A stretch of DNA of 64,000 nucleotides, taken from contig CAWHCK010000033.1 in the NCBI GenBank assembly GCA_963827585.1, positions 124,001-188,000 on the forward strand. The letters run 5' to 3'. The translations under genes were made by a program, and so were the position numbers. Positions 26,263-35,705 of the stretch are shown here, one piece after another. The notes beneath the pieces were generated by a model. That model searched no databases, had not been told where the DNA came from, and was given only the letters and a program-made list of their open reading frames with translations. Numbering within the stretch: position 1 is the stretch's first letter; each line of letters begins with the position of its first letter. This DNA comes from VAZQ01 sp963827585. Lineage in GTDB: Bacteria; Pseudomonadota; Alphaproteobacteria; Rhizobiales; Xanthobacteraceae.

Positions 26263-26754
26263 ATGGCGAACGAGATTCAACAACCCAGGCGGTACGATCT
26301 GGTGGGAAATCCGATCCTCGTCGGCGGCATCGGCTCAGGGTTTGAAGCGACGCTTCAATATCGCATTCACGAGGGCCATGACGAACGCACCGGGCACTTC
26401 ACTGTCGGCGGCGGGACCGGTGAGCACGGCCAGTTCCAGCTTTCCGTGGACGTGTCGGGGGCTTCCTTCCAGTTGGACCGACTGTTCGTGGAGATCTACG
26501 AGGAGAGCGCGGAAGACGGGTCGGAGATTAACAAAGTGATCGTGCCGGTCATCTACGGCCCGCGCATTGTGACCGGCTACTATGGCTATCGGATCCATGT
26601 TGTACGGCGCGGTGACACGCTCTCGCGGATCGCAAAAGACAACTACGGCAATCCCAACCGCTACCCCGATATCGTGCGAGCAAATCCGCTGGTCATCAGC
26701 AATCCCGACCTGATCTTTCCCGGCCAGCAGCTGAGAATCCCGATCGGCACGTGA
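26263..26754 (+). CDS. Gmad2-like immunoglobulin domain plus LysM protein
   Basis: 163 residues from ATG 26263, behind GGAGGAGGGC. Residues ~8-105 (RYDLVGNPILVGGIGSGFEATLQYRIHEGHDERTGHFTVGGGTGEHGQFQLSVDVSG...LDRLFVEIYEESAEDG) resemble the Gmad2 Ig-like domain. Residues ~115-163 are a LysM domain (YRIHVVRRGDTLSRIAKDNYGNPNRYPDIVRANPLVISNPDLIFPGQQLRIP), which binds peptidoglycan-like glycans. No signal peptide is evident despite the cell-wall domain; it may reach the periplasm by another route or act in the cytoplasm. Convergent with the binding-protein pair downstream. Confidence 0.82.
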   Translation: MANEIQQPRRYDLVGNPILVGGIGSGFEATLQYRIHEGHDERTGHFTVGGGTGEHGQFQLSVDVSGASFQLDRLFVEIYEESAEDGSEINKVIVPVIYGPRIVTGYYGYRIHVVRRGDTLSRIAKDNYGNPNRYPDIVRANPLVISNPDLIFPGQQLRIPIGT

Positions 26755-26790
26755 CCGCCCTGCCGTCCTGCTCTTGACGAGGCGGCCGTC

Positions 26791-27768
26791 TCATTCGATC
26801 ACCTCGTTGGCGCGGCCGATGAGAGAAAACGGCACAGTGAGGCCGAGTCCCTTGGCGGTCTTGAGGTTGATGATCAGCTCGACTTTCGTGATCTGCTGCA
26901 CCGGTAGGTCGGTCGGCTTCTCGCCTTTGAGAATCCGGCCGGTATAGACGCCGGCCAGACGGTGAGCATCCGCAATACTGCCTCCGTAGCTCATCAGGCC
27001 GCCCGACTCGGCAAAATCGCCACCCTGGAAGATCGCGGGCACTGCGTGTCGGACCGCCAGCGCGGCGAGCTGTTCGCTCCGGCCAATGAACGGTGCGCCA
27101 GCGCCGACCACGAGCGCACCTCGCAGTTGGACCAAGGTTGCGAAGACGGCATCGAAGTCGTGTTCGGTTTTCGCGTTCAGGACATGGAGCTGCCGCCCGA
27201 GGGCGCGGGCCGCGGCCTGCGTGTCTCTCGTTTGGATCTCGGCGTTGGGGTTGGTCGGGTTGACGAGCAGCGCCATGACGGTCGCCATCGGGACCAGCTC
27301 GTGCAGCAGCTCCAGCCGCTTCGGCCCCAACTCTACGTTCAAGGTGATCGCGCCTGTGAGGTTCGAGCCCGGCCGGTTCACGCTGGCGACAAGCCCAAGC
27401 TCGACCGGGTCGCCACCGACCACGAAGACAACTGGAATCGTTTGGGTCGCGGCCTTTGCCGCCATTGCTGAAGGAATTCCACCGAGTGAGGCAATCACTG
27501 CCACCTGACGACGAGCCAGATCGGCTGCCATTGCCGGCAGCCGATCTGTTTGGCCCTCCGCCCAGCGATATTCGATTGCGACATTGCGACCTTCCAAATA
27601 GCCGGTCTCGCTCAGGCCTTGCTGGAACGCGCGCAAACGGCTTGCGCGCCGATCGCGCGAATCGCTGCCGAGGAACCCGATCTCCGGCATCGCCGCCTGC
27701 TGCGCGCGCGCCGCTACTGGCCATGCTGCCGCGCCGCCCAGCAGGGTCATGAACTCGCGCCGCCTCAC
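26791..27768 (-). CDS. Orphan ABC-type binding protein (ABC_sub_bind family), copy 2
   Basis: 325 residues, Tat-like leader MRRREFMTLLGGAAAWPVAARAQQ. The core runs PEIGFLGSDSRDRRASRLRAFQQGLSETGYLEGRNVAIEYRWAEGQTDRLPAMAADLARRQVAVI, then VELIINLKTAKGLGLTVPFSLIGRANEVIE. This is the ABC_sub_bind (TrpX-like) family, abundant as orphans in Bradyrhizobium relatives. It overlaps the end of the next gene by four bases (start 27768, neighbour's stop 27765). It and its neighbour are paralogues from tandem duplication. No permease or ATPase is nearby. Confidence 0.9.
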   Translation of the reverse strand: MRRREFMTLLGGAAAWPVAARAQQAAMPEIGFLGSDSRDRRASRLRAFQQGLSETGYLEGRNVAIEYRWAEGQTDRLPAMAADLARRQVAVIASLGGIPSAMAAKAATQTIPVVFVVGGDPVELGLVASVNRPGSNLTGAITLNVELGPKRLELLHELVPMATVMALLVNPTNPNAEIQTRDTQAAARALGRQLHVLNAKTEHDFDAVFATLVQLRGALVVGAGAPFIGRSEQLAALAVRHAVPAIFQGGDFAESGGLMSYGGSIADAHRLAGVYTGRILKGEKPTDLPVQQITKVELIINLKTAKGLGLTVPFSLIGRANEVIE

Positions 27769-28748
27769 TCGATCACCTCGTCGGCAATGCTGAGCAGCGT
27801 GGGTGGCACCGTGAGGCCGAGCATCCTGGCGGTCTGGGCGTTGATGACCAGCTCGAACTTGGACGCCTGCAAGACCGGCAAGTCCGCCGGCTTCGCGCCC
27901 TTGAGGATGAGACCGGTATAGACGCCGACCTGACGAACGGCATCCGTCGTGTTGCTGCCGTAGCTCATCAGCCCGCCGATTTCGGGATAGTCACGCGCCC
28001 CATATGTCGCGGGGATCGCGTGGCGCGTCGCCAGGTGGACCAATTGGACACGCCGGCTATTGAACAAGGCGTTGCCGACGACGAAGAGCGCGTCGGGCCG
28101 CTCGCGCGCAAACGCTGCAAAGACCGCATCGATCTCGCGGCTGGTTCTGGCGCTGAGGACCTGGATTTGCAGGCCCATGGCACGAGCAGCCGCGTCCACG
28201 TCTCTCACAACGGTCTCGGCCTGCGCAGCCTCGGTCGGATTGACGAGCACGGCAATACGGGCCGCTCCGGGCACCAGTTCGCGCAGGAATTCGAGTCGCT
28301 TCGCCACCAACTCGACATTGAAAATATTGATCCCCGTCAGGTTGCCGCCCGGCCGGGCAAGGCTGGCGACAAGTCCGAGCCTGACCGGGTCTTCGCCGAC
28401 GGCGAAGACGATGGGGACCGTCGTGGTTGCCGACTTGGCCGCCAGCGCCAGATTGGTGCCTATGGGCGCGGCGATCACGGCGACCGGTCGGCGAGCCAAT
28501 TCGGCCGCCAGCGCCGGCAGTCGATCAATTTGGCCCTCGGCCCAGCGATACAAGATCGCTACGTTCTCGCCCTCGACATAGCCGGTGTCTTTGAGGCCCT
28601 GGCGAAATCCGCGCAGACGCTCCGTGAAGCCGTCAGGCGATGTGTGGTGGAGGAACCCGACCACCGGCATCGCCGGCTGCTGCGCGCGCGCCGCAACGGG
28701 CCATGCAGCCGCGCCGCAGAGCAGCGTGATGAATTCCCGCCGCCTCAT
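27765..28748 (-). CDS. Orphan ABC-type binding protein (ABC_sub_bind family), copy 1
   Basis: 327 residues, leader MRRREFITLLCGAAAWPVAARAQQ with twin arginines. The mature part PVVGFLHHTSPDGFTERLRGFRQGLKDTGYVEGENVAILYRWAEGQIDRLPALAAELARRPVAVIAAP closely parallels the downstream copy throughout, ending KFELVINAQTARMLGLTVPPTLLSIADEVIE. It is first in a two-gene unit with overlapping stop and start. The ligand is unknown; the fold binds small molecules in the periplasm. Confidence 0.9.
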   Translation of the reverse strand: MRRREFITLLCGAAAWPVAARAQQPAMPVVGFLHHTSPDGFTERLRGFRQGLKDTGYVEGENVAILYRWAEGQIDRLPALAAELARRPVAVIAAPIGTNLALAAKSATTTVPIVFAVGEDPVRLGLVASLARPGGNLTGINIFNVELVAKRLEFLRELVPGAARIAVLVNPTEAAQAETVVRDVDAAARAMGLQIQVLSARTSREIDAVFAAFARERPDALFVVGNALFNSRRVQLVHLATRHAIPATYGARDYPEIGGLMSYGSNTTDAVRQVGVYTGLILKGAKPADLPVLQASKFELVINAQTARMLGLTVPPTLLSIADEVIE

Positions 28749-28814
28749 GCCCCCATCCTCCCCCTCTGAGGCGCATACCTGCGAATGCGGAAACGTCCTG
28801 CCGGCCAGTAAGAA

Positions 28815-28994
28815 CTAATCTCCGAAGCCGGCGGGATCGTGCTGCATTTCTACCCGCTGACCGAGCCTAGCAGCGAGCGCCATATACTCCAACCCAAGCG
28901 CGAGTAGCGCTTTTGCGACGCTGGGGGTAGAGCACGCAATGGCGAGCTGCGCAGACCGATTGGCCATCTGCCTGTAATCATCAGAAGTCGGCAT
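28815..28994 (-). CDS. Short helical protein of a Rhizobiales family (member A)
   Basis: 59 residues from ATG 28994: MPTSDDYRQMANRSAQLAIACSTPSVAKALLALGLEYMALAARLGQR. The pattern (Y-x-x-x-A near the start, then a Cys/Ser-Thr-x-x-x-A-K-x-x-L-x-x-L segment ending in A-x-x-L) also occurs at 53048, 61290 and 61581. No known function; two amphipathic helices are likely. Confidence 0.6.
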   Translation of the reverse strand: MPTSDDYRQMANRSAQLAIACSTPSVAKALLALGLEYMALAARLGQRVEMQHDPAGFGD

Positions 28995-29133
28995 CGTCCG
29001 TCCTCCACGACGGCGGCCCAATTGGTCGATTGGCCGCAAGCTCAACCTCCCGCAGACTTGGCGGCAGGTCCTTGGGCCAGACCTGAATTGTTCTGAATCC
29101 AGGCGACGCAGGCTGGCATCTGCGTGCACGCGC

Positions 29134-30876
29134 CTACGGCAAGCCGGCCTTCGCCAGACCTTCGGTGATGCGCTGAAAATCACCGGCCTCCTTGTACGGC
29201 AGGACGCGCGCGCGCTGCATCAGCGAGAACTCCGGATTCACCTCGAGAAGCTCCGCCCACGCCGCCCGCGCCTCTTCCGCGCGCCCGAGATGGCCGTAGC
29301 AGGAGGCCAGCAGCATGCGGCTGGAGTCGGTGCCGGGGTTGCGCGCGATGCGGTCGACGAGCAGTTGGGCGGCGGCCTCGTATTGTCCCAGGCTGAAATG
29401 CGCCTGCGCCACGAAGTGCAGCACCATGGTCGGATAATGGGGGTCGAGCCGCATCGCCATCGCGAACGGCTCCAGCGCCTCGGACGCCCGGCCGGCATAC
29501 ATCAGCGCCAGTCCGGTCGCGGAATAGCCCTGCGCGAAGTTGGGATCGAGCGCGATCATGCGGCGACACTCCGCGAGCGCTCGCTCGTGGTCGCGCCGCC
29601 ACAACAATACATTGCCGAGCGCCATGTGGGTCACCGGCTCCTGATCGTTCAATTCAACCGCGCGGCGCGCCCATCTCTCCGCCTCGTCCAGCGCCTGCGC
29701 CGGATCGGGCACCCAGGCGTTGACGTAGTCCGTAATCGCGGCAAGCGCCAATCCTGCATGCGGCGCGGCGAAACTCTGATCGATCTCGATCGCCCGGCGG
29801 TACAGCGCCCGCGATTGCACGATCGACTCGCGAATGCCGCTCGTGAGCAATGCGCGCGCGCGCAGCCAGGTCTCGTAGGCCTCCACGTTGCCGGTACCGC
29901 GCCGGTGCAGCCGCTGCTCCTCGCCCTTCGTCAGCGTGACCGCCAGCGCGCGCACGATCTTCTCCACCACCTCGTCCTGCGTCGCGAAAATGTCCGTGAG
30001 ATCGCGATCGAACCGCTCGGCCCAGAGATGCCCGCCGCTGCCGGCATCGATGAGCTGCGCCGTGATGCGCACGCGATTGCCGGCCTTGCGGATGCTGCCC
30101 TCGAGCACGAAGCGCACGCCCAGGTCGCGCCCGATCTCCTGCACCTTGACCGACCTGCCCTTGTAGACGAAGGAGGAGTTGCGCGCGATGACGAACAGGC
30201 CCGAGACCTTCGAGAGGTCGGTGATCAGATCTTCGGTCATGCCGTCGCTGAAATACTCCTGCTCGGCATCGCCGCTCATGTTCGCGAACGGCAGTACGGC
30301 GAGCGACGGCTTGAGCGGCACCGGCGGCGACCCTGCGGCTGGTGGCGCGCCCACCGCTCGGGCCGGCGCGCCGATGCGGAAAACTTGTACCGGCTTGGCG
30401 ATGTTCTTGAGCGGCCTTTCGCCCAAATCCTCCAGCGCGATCTCGGGCTTGTCGCGGATGAAATCGCGCACGGCGCGCGAGATGTAGACCGCGCCCGGTT
30501 CCGCGATGCCCTCCAAACGCGCGGCCACGTTCACCCCGTCGCCGTAGATATCTCCTTCCTCCACGATCACATCGCCGATATTGATCCCGATGCGGAATTC
30601 GATCCGGAACTCCTCGGGCACATCGGCGTTGCGATCGACCATCCCATGTTGCACTTCGATGGCGCAGCGTACCGCCTTGACCGGGCTCGCGAACTCGACC
30701 AGCACGCCATCGCCCGTCGTCTTCACGATGCGCCCCTGATGCTCGGCGATCTTGGGGTCGATCAACTCACGCCGATGCGCCATGAGCCGCTCGAGCGTGC
30801 CCTCTTCGTCGGCGCCGATCATGCGGGAATAACCCGCGACATCCGCGGCGAAAATGGCGGCGAGCCGACGCTCCAT
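29134..30876 (-). CDS. Class III adenylate cyclase with TolB-N/FlgO-like and TPR domains
   Basis: 580 residues from ATG 30876. Residues ~1-170 are a class III cyclase: RRLAAIFAADVAGYSRMIGADEEGTLERL (metal Asp), VKTTGDGVLVEF (second metal Asp), FRIGINIGDVIVEEGDIYGDGVNVAARLE. After a Pro-rich linker comes LAVLPFANMSGDAEQEYFSDGMTEDLITDLSKVSGLFVIARNSSF, a domain common after cyclases in rhizobia. From ~residue 310, TPR units run to the C-terminus (HMALGNVLLWRRDHERALAECRRMIALDPNFAQGYSATGLALMYAGRASEALEPF). It probably makes cAMP under control of protein contacts through the TPRs. No membrane segment is seen. Confidence 0.92.
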   Translation of the reverse strand: MERRLAAIFAADVAGYSRMIGADEEGTLERLMAHRRELIDPKIAEHQGRIVKTTGDGVLVEFASPVKAVRCAIEVQHGMVDRNADVPEEFRIEFRIGINIGDVIVEEGDIYGDGVNVAARLEGIAEPGAVYISRAVRDFIRDKPEIALEDLGERPLKNIAKPVQVFRIGAPARAVGAPPAAGSPPVPLKPSLAVLPFANMSGDAEQEYFSDGMTEDLITDLSKVSGLFVIARNSSFVYKGRSVKVQEIGRDLGVRFVLEGSIRKAGNRVRITAQLIDAGSGGHLWAERFDRDLTDIFATQDEVVEKIVRALAVTLTKGEEQRLHRRGTGNVEAYETWLRARALLTSGIRESIVQSRALYRRAIEIDQSFAAPHAGLALAAITDYVNAWVPDPAQALDEAERWARRAVELNDQEPVTHMALGNVLLWRRDHERALAECRRMIALDPNFAQGYSATGLALMYAGRASEALEPFAMAMRLDPHYPTMVLHFVAQAHFSLGQYEAAAQLLVDRIARNPGTDSSRMLLASCYGHLGRAEEARAAWAELLEVNPEFSLMQRARVLPYKEAGDFQRITEGLAKAGLP

Positions 30877-31144
30877 GGCAGTCCCGCTCCTGAGAAAACG
30901 ACCAATCTGCAGTCCGGCAACCTGTGCCGTGTCAATTATAGAGGGTTTCTGCTGCGGATCAGCATGTTCGTCATTGGGAAGGCGTGGGCGCCGCCAGCAC
31001 CGGAACTCTATCGAGGACGAAGGCGGACGCAGCTCATGTTTCTGCGATCCCGGGCATAAATTGCATCTGCCGGCCTGAACCCGGACCGGCCGCCGCACAA
31101 CCAATAGCCAAGACACGATCGGCGGGCGCATGGAGGACAGTCCA

Positions 31145-32545
31145 ATGGCGACCGTAACTTATTATGAACAGAGCTTCGTCAGCCTCTTCTGGCAGAACGT
31201 CATCGACTTCAACGCCGCATTGATCCCGGTCCCGGTGGGCACGGTGTCCGGCAGCCTTGGCGGCTTCGCCTTCGAGAACGTCGACGGCACGTACACCGTT
31301 TTCCTCGGCACCGACATCGTCGTCGGCAACACCTCTCCGATCAGCGGCAGCGTGCAGGCAATCGTCCGCCGATCGAGCCTCGACCCGTTCGGCACGATCC
31401 ACGCCATCATCGACGACCCGGTTACGGCCGCCGGCGTCCCGCTTGCGGCCACCGCCGTCTATGAGGCGTTTCGGGGCGGCGGAACGGAGTTCTTCTCGAG
31501 CGTCCTCTCCGGCAGCGACACGGTCGATATCCTCAGTCCCGCGAGCCTCGGTCCCCTGGCGCAAAGCCCGCTGATCGAGACCTACGGCGGTAACGACGAC
31601 GTGTTCGGTAGCATCTACGCCGATACCATCTACGCGGGAGGGGGCGACGACGACGTGCACGGCGACCGCGGCAACGACACGATCTACGGCGGAGACGGGA
31701 ACAACGACCTCTTCGGCGGCCGCGGCGGGGACATGATCTTCGGCGGCAGCGACGACGATCACATTTATGGCGGGAATGGCATCCTGATCGAGATCGGCGC
31801 GAACGGCGAGCCTGACGGCGATGACGAGCTCCACGGCGGCGATGGCGTCGACACCATTCACGGGCAGCGCGGCGACGATACGATCTACGGGGAGTATGGG
31901 AGCGACCGCCTCTTCGGCGACAATGGCCAAGACGACATCTTCGGCGGCGATGGCAATGACGACGTCGAGGGCGGCGACGGCGTCGACTGGATCTATGGAG
32001 GGCGGGGGAACGACGACCTTTACGGCGACGAGCTTCACGGCCCCGCGAGCGGCAGCGACCACATCTACGGGCAAGACGGCAACGACGACATTTTCGGAGG
32101 CCTCGGCGGCGACGACCTCTATGGGGGTGACGATAACGATGTCATCCTCGGCGAAGACGGCAACGACTACATCGAAGGCGGCGCCGGCGCGGACATCGCT
32201 CACGGCGGCCAAGGAGTCGACGAGATCCGCGGCGGTGACGGACGAGACTTTCTTTTCGGCAATCAGGACGACGATTACCTCGTCGGCAACGACGGCGATG
32301 ACGAGATCCACGGCGGGGACGGCAATGACGACATCCGGGGCGGCAACGGCGACGACGAGATCTACGGGGGCGATGGCGTCGACACCGCCTTCTACAACCG
32401 GCCGATCGAGGCCTATAGCTTCATCGAAGTCCAGGACGACGACGGCGCTGTGGTGGTTGTCACCGACCTCGTGGGCAACGGCGGTACCGACCACCTTACA
32501 GGCATCGAGCGGCTCGCCTTCGCCAACGACCTGGTCGACCTGTGA
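31145..32545 (+). CDS. Acidic RTX calcium-binding secreted protein
   Basis: 466 residues from ATG 31145 (MATVTYYEQSFVSLFWQNVIDFNAALIPVPVG). The first ~140 residues are unrecognised. From ~145 to ~430 it is dense in GGDGNDDIxGG nonapeptides (about two dozen turns), rich in Asp and Gly, forming a calcium-bound beta-roll. The tail (FYNRPIEAYSFIEVQDDDGAVVVVTDLVGNGGTDHLTGIERLAFANDLVDL) is the C-terminal module often seen in type I secreted RTX proteins. The transporter genes are elsewhere. It is a second RTX protein in this window, with different repeats from the collar chimaera. Confidence 0.88.
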   Translation: MATVTYYEQSFVSLFWQNVIDFNAALIPVPVGTVSGSLGGFAFENVDGTYTVFLGTDIVVGNTSPISGSVQAIVRRSSLDPFGTIHAIIDDPVTAAGVPLAATAVYEAFRGGGTEFFSSVLSGSDTVDILSPASLGPLAQSPLIETYGGNDDVFGSIYADTIYAGGGDDDVHGDRGNDTIYGGDGNNDLFGGRGGDMIFGGSDDDHIYGGNGILIEIGANGEPDGDDELHGGDGVDTIHGQRGDDTIYGEYGSDRLFGDNGQDDIFGGDGNDDVEGGDGVDWIYGGRGNDDLYGDELHGPASGSDHIYGQDGNDDIFGGLGGDDLYGGDDNDVILGEDGNDYIEGGAGADIAHGGQGVDEIRGGDGRDFLFGNQDDDYLVGNDGDDEIHGGDGNDDIRGGNGDDEIYGGDGVDTAFYNRPIEAYSFIEVQDDDGAVVVVTDLVGNGGTDHLTGIERLAFANDLVDL

Positions 32546-32787
32546 CGGGACGGCGCGGCGGCAGGCGTTGGGATCACGACCGACGATGACCGGCGGACCC
32601 CTTCCGACGGCCTCACCAGGCCTGTAAGCTGGCGATGCGGACCTCGAGTTGGTCTTAGAGCCGCCAGCGGGACCAATACCCCGACTATTGCGATGGGCAG
32701 CCCGGGCGCGATCGGCGGGCGTTCCCAGATTTCATTGTTCACATTGAGCATCCAGGCCCAATTGCGCGACGATGCAGGGAGACATCC

Positions 32788-33778
32788 ATGAAACTTCCCC
32801 GCCGCAAATTCCTGCATCTGGCAGCGAGCGCTGTCGCACTGCCGGCCGTGTCACGGGTTGCATCGGCGCAGAGCCTATCCCTCGCGCCCCATCACCATGA
32901 TCGTGCCGTACCCGCCGGGCGGGCCGACCGATACGCTTGGGCGAATCTTTTCCGAGCGCATGCAGGTGTCGCTTGGCCAGCCGGTCATCGTGGAGAATGT
33001 CGGCGGTGCCGGCGGCACCATCGGCGTCGCGCGGGCCGTGCGGGCGGCGCCTGACGGCCACACCATCAACTTCAGCAATGTGGCGTCGCATGTGTTCAGC
33101 AGCATCGTCTACAAGCTGCAATACGACGTGCTGAAGGATTTGGAGCCGGTCGCACTGCTCACGATCTCCCCGGTCTGGCTTATCGCCAGCAACAACGTGC
33201 CCGCAAAAAACCTGCGGGAGCTGATCGCTTGGCTCAAGTCGAACGCAGACAAGGCGACGTGGGGCATCATCGGCCCCGGCAGCCCGGCCCATCTGTGCGG
33301 CGTCTATTTTCAGAACCAGACCGGCACGCGCTTCCAATTCGTGCCCTATCGTGGCGCCGGCCCCGCGATGCAGGACCTGGTGGCGGGGCAAATCGACTTG
33401 TCGTGCCTGGAGGCCTCGGCCACCCGGCCGAACGTCCTTGGCGGCAAGATCAAGGCGTTCGCGCTCCTGGCGAAGGCCCGCTGGACGGCAGCGCCCGATA
33501 TTCCCACGATCGACGAGGCGGGCGTGCCGGGTCTCTACCTGCCGTTCTGGCACGGGCTGTGGGTGCCCAAGGGCACGCCCGCCGGCGTTACGGCCAGGCT
33601 CAACGCCGCCGCGGTCGAGGCCTTGGCCGATCCAGCCGTGCGGGAGCGCCTGACCGGGCTCGGCGTTGAGGTTCCGCCGCGCGAGCAGCAGACGCCGGAC
33701 GGCCTGCGCGCCTATCATAAGGCGGAGATCGACAAGTGGCGGCCGATCATCGACGCCGCGAACATCAAGCCGGAGTGA
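32788..33778 (+). pseudogene. TctC/Bug-family binding protein with one frameshift
   Basis: Starts MKLPRRKFLHLAASAVALPAVSRVASAQS at 32788, a twin-arginine-like leader. One surplus base at ~32874 shifts the frame; after it the sequence resumes YPSRPITMIVPYPPGGPTDTLGRIFSERMQVSLGQPVIVENVGGAGG, the Bug signature, and continues intact to NIKPE at 33778. Corrected length is ~329 residues, normal for the family. Binds an unknown carboxylate. An orphan with no tctAB nearby. The indel is probably technical or very recent. Confidence 0.87.
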
Positions 33779-33853
33779 CGGTCGCAATCCTGGCGATTTT
33801 CCGACTTGCTTACGGGTACTCTTTGACTTGCGTCCGTATCAATCGAGACGGCG

Positions 33854-34165
33854 ATGGCGATCCCACTGCTGACAAGTTCGAATTTTTTGCGCGCTGCCAT
33901 CGCCGTCGCCGCTATAGCGGTCGGGGGAGGCGCACCTGCGGCCGAGTACGAATTGGTATCAACCGTAGCCCTCAGCCGGCACGGGGTTCGCTCGCCGATC
34001 GCTGGGCATCCTGCGCTTGCGACGTCTCCCCAGCCGAAGTCGGATATATCCGACTTCGGCCAGCTCTTAAGAGTGCCGAACTCGGGTAAACCCGAGTTCG
34101 GGTGGTTCTCGGGTCGGTGTTTCCCAGAGATGGAAGTTGATAGCCGGCGGTTCATAAGACACTGA
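33854..34165 (+). pseudogene. Histidine acid phosphatase/phytase N-terminal fragment
   Basis: From ATG 33854: a signal peptide (LRAAIAVAAIAVGGGAPAAE) then YELVSTVALSRHGVRSPI. The RHGxRxP motif is the catalytic signature of branch-2 histidine phosphatases (AppA/phytase-like). After ~55 residues similarity ends exactly where a row of three palindromes begins (34033), and the frame stops at 34165. The family is normally ~400 residues, so the catalytic domain is lost. The fragment could still be exported but not active. Confidence 0.65.
34033..34101. repeat. three consecutive palindromes
   Basis: 34033-34060 is a perfect 28-base palindrome (arms GCCGAAGTCGGATA). 34064-34073 is the perfect palindrome CTCTTAAGAG. 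34076-34101 pairs CCGAACTCGGGT with ACCCGAGTTCGG across a two-base loop. The first and third share CCGAA-TCGG arms with compensated differences, so they look like related cruciform-forming units. They truncate a phosphatase gene and precede a binding-protein gene. Confidence 0.9.
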
Positions 34166-34296
34166 TTTCGCTTGCATCGATGTGGACTGCGTATCACCGT
34201 CGCTCCTGTCGTTTCATTTGCGGTGCTACCTATGTGAGGTCAAGGTAGCACCGCGGGACAGGTGCCTGCCATGCCCCGCACCAGGGGAGGATAGCC

Positions 34297-35475
34297 GTGC
34301 GAAAAGCTCTCATTGGATTTGCCGGCGTTGCCGCAGTCGTTCTCGCCGCTGCCTCGGCGAGCGCGCAACAGACGATCAAGGTCGGCGTGATCCTGGCCTA
34401 CTCCGGCCAGTTCGCCGATCCCACCGCCCAAATGGACAACGGGATCAAGCTCTACATGAAGCAGCACGGCGACACCGTCGCCGGCAAGAAGCTCGAGCTC
34501 ATCCGCAAGGACACCGGCGGCATCGCGCCGGATATCGCCAAGCGGTTGGCGCAGGAGCTGATCGTGCGCGACAACGTCGACATGCTGGCCGGCTTCGCGC
34601 TCACTCCCAATACGCTCGCGGCCGGCGACGTGTCGGCGCAGGCCAAGAAATTCATGGTCAACATGAACGCGGCGACGGCGATCATCACGACCAAGTCGCC
34701 GTACATGGTGCGCACCTCCTTCACCGTGCCGCAGTTGAACCAGACGCTGGGGAGCTGGGCCTACAAGAACGGAATCCGCAAGGCCTATACGATGGTTTCG
34801 GATTTCGGCCCGGGCCACGACGGCGAGGCGGCGTTTCACAAGGGCTTCAAGGAGGCGGGCGGCGAAATCATCGGCTCGGCACGCTACCCGGTAGCGAACC
34901 AGGATTTCTCCGCCTTCGTGCAGCGCGCCAAGGACGCCAACGCGGAGGCGATCTACATCTGGACGCCCGGCGGGCCGCAGCCGGCGGCGATCGGCAAGGC
35001 GCTGGCGGAGCGCGGCATCGACCCGCGCAAGACGAAGGTCCTCGGACAGGGCGAATTGACGTCGGAGGACGCGCTCAAGAACATAGGCGAGGCCGGGCTG
35101 GGCATCATCACCGCCCTCCACTACGACTACAATCACGACTTGGCGATGAACGCGGCGTTCGTGAAGAGCTACAAGGAGGCTTTCGGACGCAATCCGGACA
35201 TGTTCTCCGCGGGCGCGTTCGATGGCATGCACGTCATCTACGAGGCGCTGAAGAAGACCGGCGGCAAGACCGACGGCGAAAGCCTGATCGGCGCGGCCAA
35301 GGGACTGGCATGGGAAAGCCCGCGCGGCCCGATGTCGATCGATCCAGAGACTCGCGACGTCGTGCAGACGGTCTATATCCGGCGGGTCGAGAAGGTTGGC
35401 GGCCAGATCGTCAACGTCGAGTTCGACAAGATCGAGAGCGTCAAGGATCCGTTCAAGGCCGCGATGAAGAACTAG
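34297..35475 (+). CDS. ABC transporter binding protein, branched-chain amino-acid (LivK) family
   Basis: 392 residues from GTG 34297, with GGGGAGGA seven bases before. Signal peptide RKALIGFAGVAAVVLAAASASAQ. The mature domain (QTIKVGVILAYSGQFADPTAQMDNGIKLYMKQHGDTVAGKKLELIRKDTGG) is the Peripla_BP_6 type I fold; MVSDFGPGHDGEAAFHKGFKEAGGEIIGSARYPVANQDFSAFVQRAKD is the second lobe. Such proteins bind amino acids, amides, urea or aromatic acids. The liv permease and ATPase genes are absent, so specificity and partner are unknown. Confidence 0.92.
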   Translation: MRKALIGFAGVAAVVLAAASASAQQTIKVGVILAYSGQFADPTAQMDNGIKLYMKQHGDTVAGKKLELIRKDTGGIAPDIAKRLAQELIVRDNVDMLAGFALTPNTLAAGDVSAQAKKFMVNMNAATAIITTKSPYMVRTSFTVPQLNQTLGSWAYKNGIRKAYTMVSDFGPGHDGEAAFHKGFKEAGGEIIGSARYPVANQDFSAFVQRAKDANAEAIYIWTPGGPQPAAIGKALAERGIDPRKTKVLGQGELTSEDALKNIGEAGLGIITALHYDYNHDLAMNAAFVKSYKEAFGRNPDMFSAGAFDGMHVIYEALKKTGGKTDGESLIGAAKGLAWESPRGPMSIDPETRDVVQTVYIRRVEKVGGQIVNVEFDKIESVKDPFKAAMKN

Positions 35476-35705
35476 GACGAGCGTCGATGCTGACCATCGC
35501 CCGGGCTGCGCATGATCGCCTCGGCGTTCGGCGTTCTGTTCGTGAATTGTCGGGAATTTATTTGCGGGTGGTGACGTGCGGACCCACCGAAGCTTGGATT
35601 ACCCCCGATGAGAGAGTACTGCTTTGTGCCGCATGGTCGTAGTTGGATCATGCTTGCGGCGTGGATTGCAATGTGGACGCAGCGAGAGAAAGTAGGTCGC
35701 GCAAG

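Noticed and set aside
31034..32494. Long minus-strand frame opposite the acidic RTX gene
   Set aside because: Val/Asp/Ala-rich mirror of GGDGND codons; the plus strand has the conserved repeats.
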